A stretch of 64,000 nucleotides of DNA from Microbacterium phyllosphaerae. Its GTDB lineage: Bacteria > Actinomycetota > Actinomycetes > Actinomycetales > Microbacteriaceae. The DNA lies in assembly GCF_017876435.1 (NCBI RefSeq), contig NZ_JAGIOA010000001.1, positions 1,860,001 to 1,924,000 on the forward strand, given 5' to 3'. Of this stretch, positions 8,252-17,172 are shown piece after piece; within the stretch, counting starts at the first letter, position 1, and every line of letters starts with the position of its first letter. Position numbers and translations under genes: made by a program. Under the pieces are notes generated by a model. It had not been told where the DNA came from and made no database searches. It saw only the letters and a program-made list of their open reading frames with translations.

Positions 8252-11200
8252 ATGACAGAGGATGCCGCGCAGAGAGCCGTGATCGGCGCTGACGCGACGG
8301 CATCCGGTGTCATCATCGGCGCCCCGGGAACGGGCAAGACCCGCACCCTCACCGAACGCGTCGTGCATCTGCTCGATACCGAGGGGCTGCGTCCTGAAGA
8401 GCTTCTCGTGCTCACACCGAGCCGCGGCGCGGCGACAGCGCTGCGAGACCGGATCGGCGTCCGCATCGGGCAGGCCACGCCCGGTCCGCTGGCGAGGTCG
8501 CTCGGATCCTTCGCGTTCCAGGTCGTACGCGGAGCCATGGTGCGCGCCGGGTCCGAGCCGCCGGCGCTGCTCACCGGAGCCGATCAGGACCGTCTGATCG
8601 CCGAACTCCTCGCCGGCGATGTCGAAGACGAGCGCATCGTCTGGCCCGAGGCGCTGAGCCCCTCGGTCCGCGCCTCCAAGGGGTTCCGATCCGAACTCAG
8701 AGCGTTTCTCGCAGAGTGCGTCGAGCTCGGCGCACAGCCGGACGAACTGCGTGCAGCCGGCGACCCGGCATGGTCCGCGACTGCGGACTTCCTCGTCGAG
8801 TACCGTGCTGTGCTCGACCAGGCGCGCGCCTCGCATCGCGACGCCGCCGATCTGCTCGCCGAGGCATCCGCGATCCTGCAGACGGCGGATGCGGCGGCCC
8901 TCGGTCCGCTGGCCTCCCTCGACGTGGTCCTGATCGACGACGCCCAGGAGCTGACCAGAGGTGGCGTCGCCGTGGTGCGGGCGCTGCGGTCGAGAGGCGT
9001 CGCGGTGCACGCGTTCGGCGATCCCGACATCTCTTCGGGCGCGTTCCGTGGCGCGAGCCCCGAGTTGTTCGCGCAGCTCGCAGCCGAGCTGGGAGAGGTG
9101 CACGTACTCGACGAGCCGCATCGCCAGGCCCGCGCCCTCACCGCGCTGACCCGCACGGTCACCCAGGCGATCGGCGTGTCCGGTCGTGTCGAACACCGAC
9201 GTGCACCGGTGCCCGTCGAGGCGGATGAGCTCGGCGCACCCGCGGTGGTCAGCACATTCATCGCGCCGTCTCCGCACGAGGAGCTGGATCGCATCGCCGG
9301 AGTCATGCGCGAGTGGCATCTCACCCGCGACATCCCCTGGGAACGCATGGCCGTCATCGCCCACGACACCCGCCAGGTGACCCAGCTCGAGGCGGAGCTC
9401 GCGGCGCGTGAGATACCGACCAGAGCAGCGGGCGTGCAGCGCCCCCTCGGCACCGAGCCGATCGTGCGCGACATCGTCGGCATCGTGCGCCTCGCGCTCA
9501 CCGCGCCGGAGGTTCGCACTCCTCAGGAATGGGAGGAAGCGCTCCGCACGCCCTTCGGGGGAATGGACGCGATCGGCCTGAGGAGACTCCGCGCCCGACT
9601 CCGCCACATCGAGCTCGCGAACGGCGGTTCGACCCCGGCGCGGGAGCTGCTTCGGCAGGCGCTGACGTCTCCCGACCACTTCACATTGATCGACGCGCAG
9701 GAATCCCGCACCGCCACTCGCTTCGCGCACGCGGTCGCCGAGGTGGCCGACGCGGCCGACGCGGGCGAGACGATCCACGACCTTCTGTGGCGCGTGTGGG
9801 ATCAGGCGCGAGCCGTCGACGGGCGCAAGCTGCAGGTCGCGTGGCGCGAGATGTCGCAGCAGTCCAGCGGCGCGGAGACGGCCAGGGCGCTCGACGCTCT
9901 CGTGTCGCTGTTCGCCGCGGCGAAGCGGTTCGTCGAGCGCACCCCGAACGAGAAGCCCGACGTCTTCGTGAGAGACATCCTCGACAGCGAGGTCCCTGAA
10001 GATTCCCTGTCGAGCCCGGATCGACCGGGGAGAGTCACGCTCCTGACGCCTGCGACCGCACTCGGAGCCGAGTTCGACGCCGTCGTGGTGGCGGGGGTGC
10101 AGGACGGGATCTGGCCCAACGTGCGCCTGCGCGGCGGGATGCTGCAGACCTGGCGTCTTGCGGACGCCCTGCTCGCAGCCCGTACCGGAACCGACGAGCA
10201 GACCCCGGATGTGCTCGATCGACGCCGGGCCGCACTTCACGACGAACTGCGCCTCTTCGTGCGAGCGATCTCGCGGGCGCGGAGAAGACTCCTCATCACG
10301 GCGGTCGATGACGACGACATGACCCCGAGTCCGTTCTTCGCCTTCCTGCCGCTGCCCGACCCTCCCGAGATGCATGCATCGGCAGAGCATCCGCTCACCC
10401 TGCGCGGGCTCGTCGCCCGCCACCGCCGTGTGCTCACCACATCGACCTCTGCGCCTGCGCGAGAGCACGCCGCCGCGCAGCTGGCCGTGCTCGCGCGCGA
10501 AGGCGTTCCCGGAGCCGACCCCTCCGACTGGTACGGAGTGACGGCGCCGACCACCGATGCACCCCTGCACGACCTCACCGTCGAGGCCGCCCGGGTATCG
10601 CCCTCGCGCATGGAGTCCTTCGAGGAGTGCGAGCTGAACTGGGCCGTGTCGGCGCTGGGTGGCGACACCGTCATGCCCCCGTCGGCGGGGATAGGAACGA
10701 TCATCCACGAGGCGATGGAACAGGTGCCGGACGGCGAGCTCGACCGACTCCGCGCCGTGCTCGTCGAGCACTGGCCCGAGCTCGACTTCGAGACGGCCTG
10801 GATCGGGCGGAAGGAGCGCCGTCGCGCCGACCTCTACATCGATCGACTCCACAGCTACCTCGCCGACGTGGCGACGGAGGGCGGCCGCGTGATCGCCGGT
10901 GAGGTCGAGTTCCGCTTCGCCGTCGAGATCCCCGCGGACGACGCGGGAGTGCCGGCGGTGCGCGCGGCGCTCGACGAGTCGGAGGCGCACCCGCAGCAGG
11001 CGATCATCCACGGGTTCATCGACAGGGTAGAGGCCTATACGGCGGGCGGCGGGGAGCATGCCAAGGCGCGAGGGCAGAAATGGACGAGAATGGCGGATCC
11101 TGAGAGGGAGCGCGTCGTCGTCGTCGATCTGAAGACCGGCAAGTACGAGCCGGAGAGCGAGCAGAAGGTCGCCGATCACGCGCAGCTCGCCGCGTACCAG

Positions 11201-11482
11201 GTGGCGGTCCAGGAGGGTCTGATCGACGGAGCCGACCCGGCGGCGCTCGCAGGGGCGAGGCTGGTCCTCGTGGCGAAGACCCTGGCGAACAGCGATTTCC
11301 GGGTCGCTCACCAACACACGCTCGCGGGCGACGAGAGGGTGCAGTTCCTCTCACGGGTCGCGGATGCCGCTCGCGGCATGTCCGCGTCGAGCTTCACCGC
11401 CCACGTCGAGGCGCACTGCGCCGACACGCAGTGGCGAGTCCAGCCTTGCCGCATCCACACGGTCGCGGCGGTGAGCGCGTGA
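8252..11482 (+). CDS. adnA: AdnA: UvrD-like helicase with PD-(D/E)XK nuclease
   Basis: A 1076-residue subunit of the AdnAB motor-nuclease that resects double-strand breaks in actinobacteria, replacing RecBCD/AddAB. Walker A GAPGTGKT is at 23-30; motif II is IDDAQE rather than DEYQD. The C-terminal RecB-type nuclease has TIIHEAME (about 815), EVEFRF (about 883) and VVDLKTGK (about 955) plus AQLAAYQ. A cysteine in FEECELNW (about 790) and two near the C-terminus (Cys-x9-Cys) remain from the Fe-S nuclease pattern, but the full four-cysteine set is not present. It overlaps adnB by 4 nt (GTGA), indicating coupled translation. Confidence 0.92.
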   Translation: MTEDAAQRAVIGADATASGVIIGAPGTGKTRTLTERVVHLLDTEGLRPEELLVLTPSRGAATALRDRIGVRIGQATPGPLARSLGSFAFQVVRGAMVRAGSEPPALLTGADQDRLIAELLAGDVEDERIVWPEALSPSVRASKGFRSELRAFLAECVELGAQPDELRAAGDPAWSATADFLVEYRAVLDQARASHRDAADLLAEASAILQTADAAALGPLASLDVVLIDDAQELTRGGVAVVRALRSRGVAVHAFGDPDISSGAFRGASPELFAQLAAELGEVHVLDEPHRQARALTALTRTVTQAIGVSGRVEHRRAPVPVEADELGAPAVVSTFIAPSPHEELDRIAGVMREWHLTRDIPWERMAVIAHDTRQVTQLEAELAAREIPTRAAGVQRPLGTEPIVRDIVGIVRLALTAPEVRTPQEWEEALRTPFGGMDAIGLRRLRARLRHIELANGGSTPARELLRQALTSPDHFTLIDAQESRTATRFAHAVAEVADAADAGETIHDLLWRVWDQARAVDGRKLQVAWREMSQQSSGAETARALDALVSLFAAAKRFVERTPNEKPDVFVRDILDSEVPEDSLSSPDRPGRVTLLTPATALGAEFDAVVVAGVQDGIWPNVRLRGGMLQTWRLADALLAARTGTDEQTPDVLDRRRAALHDELRLFVRAISRARRRLLITAVDDDDMTPSPFFAFLPLPDPPEMHASAEHPLTLRGLVARHRRVLTTSTSAPAREHAAAQLAVLAREGVPGADPSDWYGVTAPTTDAPLHDLTVEAARVSPSRMESFEECELNWAVSALGGDTVMPPSAGIGTIIHEAMEQVPDGELDRLRAVLVEHWPELDFETAWIGRKERRRADLYIDRLHSYLADVATEGGRVIAGEVEFRFAVEIPADDAGVPAVRAALDESEAHPQQAIIHGFIDRVEAYTAGGGEHAKARGQKWTRMADPERERVVVVDLKTGKYEPESEQKVADHAQLAAYQVAVQEGLIDGADPAALAGARLVLVAKTLANSDFRVAHQHTLAGDERVQFLSRVADAARGMSASSFTAHVEAHCADTQWRVQPCRIHTVAAVSA

Positions 11483-14400
11483 GCGCGTGGGCCGGAGCAG
11501 GCAACGGGGTGTCGGCACTCGACGTCGCCACGGCACTGGGCCTCCCGGCGCCCACCGAGGCACAGCAGCGTGTCATCGAAGCGCCTCCTTCTCCGGCGCT
11601 CGTGGTCGCCGGGGCCGGGAGTGGCAAGACCGAGACGATGTCCGGCCGCGTGGTCTGGCTCGTCGCCAACGGACATGTGCGACGCGATGAGATCCTCGGG
11701 CTCACCTTCACTCGAAAGGCCGCGGGCGAGCTCGCCGAGCGCATCGGAACCCGTCTCGCACTCATCGACGAGTACGGCCGCCGGGGACTGCTGCCTCATC
11801 TGCCCGAGATCGTGTCGTCGGGCATGCTCGACCGGGTCTCGAGGGCAGCGCCGGGTCGCCAGCAGGAGCTCGTGCGCTCCCAGGTGCTCGATGAGCTCGC
11901 CTCTCGATTCGGCACCGCGGCGGGAATCATGCCGCCCGCGGTCGAGGACCTGCTGATCAGGCCCAAGGTGTCGACCTACAACGCGTTCGCCGACGGCATC
12001 GTGCGCGAGCACGCGGCACGCATCGGGCGCGAATCCGATGTGGCGATGCTGAGTCAGGCAGCGGCATGGATGCTCGCTCGTGACATCGTGCTTCGCTCCG
12101 ACCTGCCCGAACTGGAGGAGATCGAGCGGTCGGTGGCAGGTGTCGTCGACGCCGTCCAGCGGCTCGCCGGCGATTCGCTCGACCATCGCGCAGATCTCTC
12201 GCGCGCGGACCGGATCGCACTGCGCCAGGCCGAGGCGTTCGAACCGTACCGGAGCAATTCCGACGTCGCGACGGCAGAGGCCAATCTCCGAGCTCTTCCC
12301 GCGCTGTCGGAGCTCGTCAGGGAGTACATCGCAGAGAAGGAACGGCGCGGTGTCCTCGACTTCGCCGACCAGGTCAGCGGTGCATACGACATCGTCGAGT
12401 CCTCGTCCGACGTGCGCGACGAGCTGCGGCTGCAGCACCGTGTGGTGCTCCTCGACGAGTATCAGGACACGTCGGTGATCCAGACCCAGTTCCTCGCGCG
12501 ATTGTTCCGCGACTCCGCCGTGATGGCTGTCGGCGACCCGCACCAGTCCATCTACGGTTGGCGCGGCGCCAGCGCCGACAACCTGCACGCGTTCGGTCGC
12601 ACCTTCGCCGAGAAGGCGAGCGTCGCCCACTACAGCCTGATGACGAGCTGGCGCAACGACCGGAGCATCCTCGACGTCGCCAATCGCGTGCTCGGTCCGC
12701 TGCGCAGACCGGGATTGGACGTACCGCCTCTCGAAGCCCGCCCGGGCGCGGGCGCCGGGGCCGTCGACGTGCGCTTCCCGCTCACGGTCGATGACGAGGC
12801 GCACGAGGTCGCCGAGTGGTTCGCCGCCCGTCGTGCCGCTCACGGTGAAGGTGCCAAGCCTCACACTGGGGCCGTGCTCTTCCGCTCCAAGCGGCACATG
12901 CAGACGTTCGCAGCGGCCCTGGCGGCGCGAGGGATCCCGCACCGCATCCTCGGACTCGGTGGTCTGCTGTCGACGCCCGAGGTGGTCGACGTCGTCTCCA
13001 CGCTGCGTGTGCTGCATGATCCGACGGCGGGCTCTGCGCTGATCCGGCTCCTGGTGGGCCCTCGATTCGCCGTCGGGGTCGCCGACATGGCGGCGCTGCA
13101 GGGTCTCGCCGCCGAGCTCTCTCGTCGCGACAGCGGGTTGCTGCCCCTCGACGATGAGCTTCGCCAGCGTGTCCGCGCGTCGCGGGGTGCCGATGAGGCG
13201 CTGTCGATCATCGATGCCGTCGACGTGCTCCGAGGGCTCAGCGACGACTATCGCCTGCTCGCGGGGATCACGCCCGAGGGCAGATCTCGCATCCGCGCGG
13301 CGGGAGAGATGCTCGAGCGGCTCCGTCGTGCGTCGTCTCTGCCGCTCCCCGATCTGCTGCGCCTCATCGAGTTGGAACTGCGCCTCGACATCGAGCTCGC
13401 CGCGAACGAGACCCGCGGTCCCGCGCGGATCGCGTCGACGCAGCTGCGCGCCTTCACCGACGAGGTGCGCACGTTCCTCGCCGCCGATGAACGAGGCACG
13501 ATCTCGAGCCTGCTCGCGTGGCTCGACAAGGCCGAGACCACCGACGAGCTGGTTCCTCGTCCCGAGCCGCCCGAGCCCGGAGTCGTGCAGTTGCTGACGA
13601 TCCACGGCTCCAAAGGTCTCGAATGGGATGCCGTCGCGGTGGTGCGGATGGTCGAGGGCGAGCTGCCGTCGCGACCGACGGACACGGCCGGCTGGTTCGG
13701 ATTCGGGGTGTTGCCGTTCGCGCTGCGCGGAGACAGCGCGGCGTTGCCGACGTTCAGCTGGATCCCGCCGTCGGAGGAGGAGCTCGACCCGGCGAAGCGG
13801 CTGAAAGCGGGAATCGCCTCGCTCACCAGCAGGAGCAAGACCGCGCCCGGCGCGCTCACCGTGTTCAAGGACTCCTACCGGGCCTACCAGCAGGAGGAGG
13901 AGAGACGGCTCGCGTACGTCGCCGTCACCCGCGCGCGCACGGACCTGCTGCTGACCGGTGCCCACTGGGCCGGTCAGAAGCAGCCGAAGGCTCCGAGTCC
14001 GTTCCTGATCGAGGCGATCGAGGCACTCGGTCTTCGTCCGATCGACGAGGTCGATCCCGACGAGAATCCCTATGACGGCCCCGGAGCGACCATGACGTGG
14101 CCCCTCGACCCGCTCGGCGCTCGCCGACCATCCGTCGAGGCCGCAGCATCGACCGTCCGTGAGGCGGCCGAGGCCGAACCTGTGGCATCTCCCGAGCTGA
14201 CGCGTCTTCTCGCCGAGCGCGCCGCACGCGCGCGTGGCACCGATGCGCCACCGCCGACCCGCGTCCCCGCCTCGCGTTTCAAGGACTACGTCACCGACTT
14301 CGGCGGCACGCTCTCGTCCATCGTGCGGCCGATGCCCGAACGTCCCTATCGACAGACACGTCTGGGCACCCTGTTCCACGCGTGGGTCGAGCGACGCAGT

Positions 14401-14922
14401 GAGATCGTCGGCGTCGGGCGTCGGGTCGACGAGGGGCTGTGGGAGATCGACGAGGAGGATTCCGCGTTCGACGTCGATCATGGGACTGAGGTGTCACCTG
14501 TCGACGCGGCGGACCTCGCCGGCCTGCAGCAGATCTTCGAACGCAGCGAGTGGGGTGCACTGAAACCCATCGCCGTCGAGATCGAGATCGACTTCGCTCT
14601 CGGGGGAGCCGACCGCTCGGGCGACGCTCACATCGTGATCTGCAAGCTCGACGCCGTCTATCGACGAGAAGACCGAGGCGGACGCATCGAGATCGTCGAC
14701 TGGAAGACCGGCAAGGCCCCGCGCACGCCGCAGGAGCGTGAAGAGCGCATGCTGCAGCTCGCCCTCTACCGTCTCGCCTACCATCGACGATTCGGAGTGC
14801 CGCTCGACGAGATCGACGTCGCGCTGTACTACGTCGCTGACGACCTGATCATCCGCGGCGACCGTCTCTACACCGAGTCGGAGCTCTTCCAGCGCTGGAG
14901 CGCGGCCCGCGCCGCCCGCTGA
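11479..14922 (+). CDS. adnB: AdnB: UvrD-like helicase with RecB-type nuclease
   Basis: A 1147-residue partner of AdnA. Superfamily 1A helicase motifs are complete: Walker A AGAGSGKT (44-51), LLDEYQDTS (about 325), GDPHQSIYGWRGA (about 352), TIHGSKGLEWD (about 706) and YVAVTRAR (about 811). The C-terminal nuclease shows GTLFHAWVE (about 963) and EIVDWKTGK (about 1070). It has no Fe-S cysteines near the nuclease. In mycobacteria AdnB is the lead motor. Start GTG overlaps the adnA stop. Its 3' end overlaps the convergent kinase-like gene by 55 bases. Confidence 0.92.
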   Translation: MSAWAGAGNGVSALDVATALGLPAPTEAQQRVIEAPPSPALVVAGAGSGKTETMSGRVVWLVANGHVRRDEILGLTFTRKAAGELAERIGTRLALIDEYGRRGLLPHLPEIVSSGMLDRVSRAAPGRQQELVRSQVLDELASRFGTAAGIMPPAVEDLLIRPKVSTYNAFADGIVREHAARIGRESDVAMLSQAAAWMLARDIVLRSDLPELEEIERSVAGVVDAVQRLAGDSLDHRADLSRADRIALRQAEAFEPYRSNSDVATAEANLRALPALSELVREYIAEKERRGVLDFADQVSGAYDIVESSSDVRDELRLQHRVVLLDEYQDTSVIQTQFLARLFRDSAVMAVGDPHQSIYGWRGASADNLHAFGRTFAEKASVAHYSLMTSWRNDRSILDVANRVLGPLRRPGLDVPPLEARPGAGAGAVDVRFPLTVDDEAHEVAEWFAARRAAHGEGAKPHTGAVLFRSKRHMQTFAAALAARGIPHRILGLGGLLSTPEVVDVVSTLRVLHDPTAGSALIRLLVGPRFAVGVADMAALQGLAAELSRRDSGLLPLDDELRQRVRASRGADEALSIIDAVDVLRGLSDDYRLLAGITPEGRSRIRAAGEMLERLRRASSLPLPDLLRLIELELRLDIELAANETRGPARIASTQLRAFTDEVRTFLAADERGTISSLLAWLDKAETTDELVPRPEPPEPGVVQLLTIHGSKGLEWDAVAVVRMVEGELPSRPTDTAGWFGFGVLPFALRGDSAALPTFSWIPPSEEELDPAKRLKAGIASLTSRSKTAPGALTVFKDSYRAYQQEEERRLAYVAVTRARTDLLLTGAHWAGQKQPKAPSPFLIEAIEALGLRPIDEVDPDENPYDGPGATMTWPLDPLGARRPSVEAAASTVREAAEAEPVASPELTRLLAERAARARGTDAPPPTRVPASRFKDYVTDFGGTLSSIVRPMPERPYRQTRLGTLFHAWVERRSEIVGVGRRVDEGLWEIDEEDSAFDVDHGTEVSPVDAADLAGLQQIFERSEWGALKPIAVEIEIDFALGGADRSGDAHIVICKLDAVYRREDRGGRIEIVDWKTGKAPRTPQEREERMLQLALYRLAYHRRFGVPLDEIDVALYYVADDLIIRGDRLYTESELFQRWSAARAAR

Positions 14923-16211
14923 GCCTCGTCTTCCGGCGAACCGTCGCCGTCAGGGTCGCCATCGCCTGCGTGGGTGTGAGCGCCGGTCGACATCTCGTCG
15001 GTCGAACGCCCCTCCGGCGTGCGGTCGTCGGACGTCGATGACCGCACGGCTGAGAGATCCTCCGTCTCGAGGCCGCCCACCTGGAGGCGTCGCGCGGCCT
15101 CCGCTGCACCGTCGGTGAGGTCGCCGGTGGCGTCGTCATCGGCGTCATCGTCACGCCACAGCTCGTTCGGGTTGTACGCGTCGGTCTGCATCGACGTGTC
15201 GGCACCGGGCGAGGCGCTCGCGGGCACGCGATCGAGGGCATCCAGGGCGGAGTCGACGCCGTCAGTGCGGGACGCGATCATTCCGAGCGCATCCTCGTGC
15301 AGTCCCTCGGCGAGGGCTTCGAGCAGGGCCGACGCATCATCGACGATGTCGGTGCGACGCAGCGAGTCTCCGTGCACCAGCCAGCGTGCGAACTCGAGCT
15401 CGGCGAGCAGCCGTGCCCGCACCTCGAGCGCGGGGTCGGGAACACGGTCGGCGGACCGCGCGTAGGCGGCGTGCACGTCGTCTGCCGCATCCGGGGCTGC
15501 AGAGAGCCACGACAGGTCGACGGCAGGGTCGCCGACGGCCAGCGAATGCCACCCGATGAGGCCGGTCACCTCAGGCCCGCGTTCGGGGTCGTCGTGGAAG
15601 AGGAAGGAGGTCGACTGCACTCCGCCGAGCACGACGGTGGATTCGAACCGCCACAGCTCGTCATCGGCGACGGCTTCGCGCCAGCGCACCGTGAGTCGGG
15701 CGGGTACACGCCCGGTCGACGCGGCAGCGTCGACGAGACGGGCCAGTTCGTCGCGACTCTCCAGTGCGGAGCGCGTGGTCAGCCCGGCACCGCGCACCAC
15801 CGAGGTGGGGAGAGCGTGCACGGCCGCGATGGCGGTTCCCATCGACTCGGCGGCGCCGCGCCCCGCAGGAACCATCGCCGCCTCGATCTGGAAACCCGGA
15901 AGCAGGTCGGTCACGAGGGCGCGGGCATCGGCGAGACGGGTCTCGCCGATGTACTCGGGCGCCTGGAACGGGAGCATCGCTCGTGCGCCGGCCGTCAGAG
16001 CACGCAGCGCGAGGGCTTCGCCGGCGAGCTCGCGGGCGGACTCGTCGTCGTCGGCGACGCGGATCGCGAGCTCGCGTCCGTCTGCGAGTGTGGCCACCGC
16101 GGAGTCGAAGCGTCCGTCGCCGTCCGCGCTGAGTGTGCGGGCTCCGGTCACCTCCGCGCCGGGCAGTGCGGCAGTCACCGCCGCGGCTAGAGTGAATGGA
16201 GAGCGTCCCAT
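14868..16211 (-). CDS. APH/macrolide-kinase-like protein with acidic tail
   Basis: A 447-residue protein. Residues 1 to about 300 form a phosphotransferase-like domain: an N-lobe with ELAIRVAD, then LIGWHSLAVGDPAVDLSWL in place of the usual DxD-containing activation segment. The classical HGDxxxxN catalytic loop is altered (STSFLFHDDPE), so kinase activity is uncertain. The last 120 residues are acidic, disordered and end RAALQRWKSSDS. It sits between adnB and nudC, the place held by an ion-channel-like gene in mycobacteria. ATG at 16211 follows a TACCCT box by 6 nt. It is antisense to the last 55 bases of adnB. Confidence 0.7.
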   Translation of the reverse strand: MGRSPFTLAAAVTAALPGAEVTGARTLSADGDGRFDSAVATLADGRELAIRVADDDESARELAGEALALRALTAGARAMLPFQAPEYIGETRLADARALVTDLLPGFQIEAAMVPAGRGAAESMGTAIAAVHALPTSVVRGAGLTTRSALESRDELARLVDAAASTGRVPARLTVRWREAVADDELWRFESTVVLGGVQSTSFLFHDDPERGPEVTGLIGWHSLAVGDPAVDLSWLSAAPDAADDVHAAYARSADRVPDPALEVRARLLAELEFARWLVHGDSLRRTDIVDDASALLEALAEGLHEDALGMIASRTDGVDSALDALDRVPASASPGADTSMQTDAYNPNELWRDDDADDDATGDLTDGAAEAARRLQVGGLETEDLSAVRSSTSDDRTPEGRSTDEMSTGAHTHAGDGDPDGDGSPEDEAQRAARAALQRWKSSDSV

Positions 16212-16217
16212 ACCCCC

Positions 16218-16223
16218 AGGGTA
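16218..16223 (-). promoter_or_regulatory. -10 box of the kinase-like gene
   Basis: TACCCT on the minus strand, 6 nt before the ATG at 16211; this predicts a leaderless transcript. Confidence 0.5.
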
Positions 16224-16275
16224 GGTGGACGCGGGGGCGGTCCCGCTTCCGCCACGCCCGTGAGAGAGGGAGCCG

Positions 16276-17172
16276 ATGACCACGAAGACCACGTCCCTCG
16301 ACCGAGCCGCAGATCTGAGAGCGGAACCGGGCGTCATCGAGCGGCTCCGCGCCGACGAGAACACTCGCGCGATCGCCGTCCGCGACGGGCGGGTGCGCAT
16401 CGCCGGCGGAGACCTCGACACGGCCTCGCTGCTCAGGGTGCCCGCGTCCGAGATCGCCGATGCCGTCTGGGCACTGCTGGGGCGCGACGCCGACGGCACA
16501 CCGATCCTTCTCGCGATGCTGCCGCCGGAGGGCGACACCGTCGACACGGCTCCGGACGAGACCTGGCTCGGCCTTCGAGACCTCGGGGCGCGATTGGGCG
16601 CGGATGACACCGAGCTCCTCATCGAGGCCCTCGCACTGGGGGGATGGCTGCGCGACGCCCCGTTCTGCCCCACCTGCGGAGGAGCGACGGAGCTTCGTCA
16701 GGCCGGATGGTCGCGGCACTGCCTCGTCTGCGGCCGCGAGCACTTCCCGCGCACCGACCCCGCCGTGATCGTCGCGGTCGAGAGCTCGGACGGCGAGAGG
16801 CTGCTGCTCGGCGCCAACGCGAACTGGGGCGGCCGGATGTACTCGTGCTTCGCCGGGTTCACCGAGGCGGGGGAGTCGCTGGAGTCCACCGTGCACCGCG
16901 AGCTCGAGGAGGAGTCCGGCGTCCGCCTCGCATCCCTCCGATACGTGTCGTCGCAGCCGTGGCCCTTCCCGCGGTCGCTGATGCTCGGCTTCCGTGCGGT
17001 GGCTGTGGACGATCACGAACTGCGCCCGGACGGTGAGGAGATCATCGACGTGCGGTGGTTCACCCGCGACGAGATCGGCTCCGCCCTCGCCGGCGACGGA
17101 CCCGTCGGACTGCCCGGCCCCGCATCGATCGCCCGCGCCCTCATCGTGTCGTGGTTCGAGGAGCGTGCGTGA
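16276..17172 (+). CDS. nudC: NudC: NAD(+) diphosphatase / NAD decapping enzyme
   Basis: A 298-residue Nudix hydrolase that cuts NAD(H) to NMN(H) and AMP and removes NAD caps from RNA. It has an N-terminal domain, a zinc ribbon (CPTC near residue 133 and CLVC about 18 residues later), the Nudix box from GFTEAGES to RELEEESG, and the family signature SQPWPFP that recognises the NAD moiety. A ribosome site (AGAGGGAG) precedes the ATG. It overlaps uvrD2 by 4 nt (GTGA), consistent with the conserved nudC-uvrD2 pair of actinobacteria. Confidence 0.95.
   Translation: MTTKTTSLDRAADLRAEPGVIERLRADENTRAIAVRDGRVRIAGGDLDTASLLRVPASEIADAVWALLGRDADGTPILLAMLPPEGDTVDTAPDETWLGLRDLGARLGADDTELLIEALALGGWLRDAPFCPTCGGATELRQAGWSRHCLVCGREHFPRTDPAVIVAVESSDGERLLLGANANWGGRMYSCFAGFTEAGESLESTVHRELEEESGVRLASLRYVSSQPWPFPRSLMLGFRAVAVDDHELRPDGEEIIDVRWFTRDEIGSALAGDGPVGLPGPASIARALIVSWFEERA

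Noticed and set aside
7775..11317. A 1180-codon open frame antisense to adnA
   Set aside because: Low-complexity Arg/Ala/Gly-rich translation with no domain; the sense strand has complete helicase and nuclease motifs. It is a GC-rich third-position shadow.
11308..14481. A 1057-codon open frame antisense to adnB
   Set aside because: No recognisable protein; mirrors the adnB codon pattern, and adnB motifs are complete.
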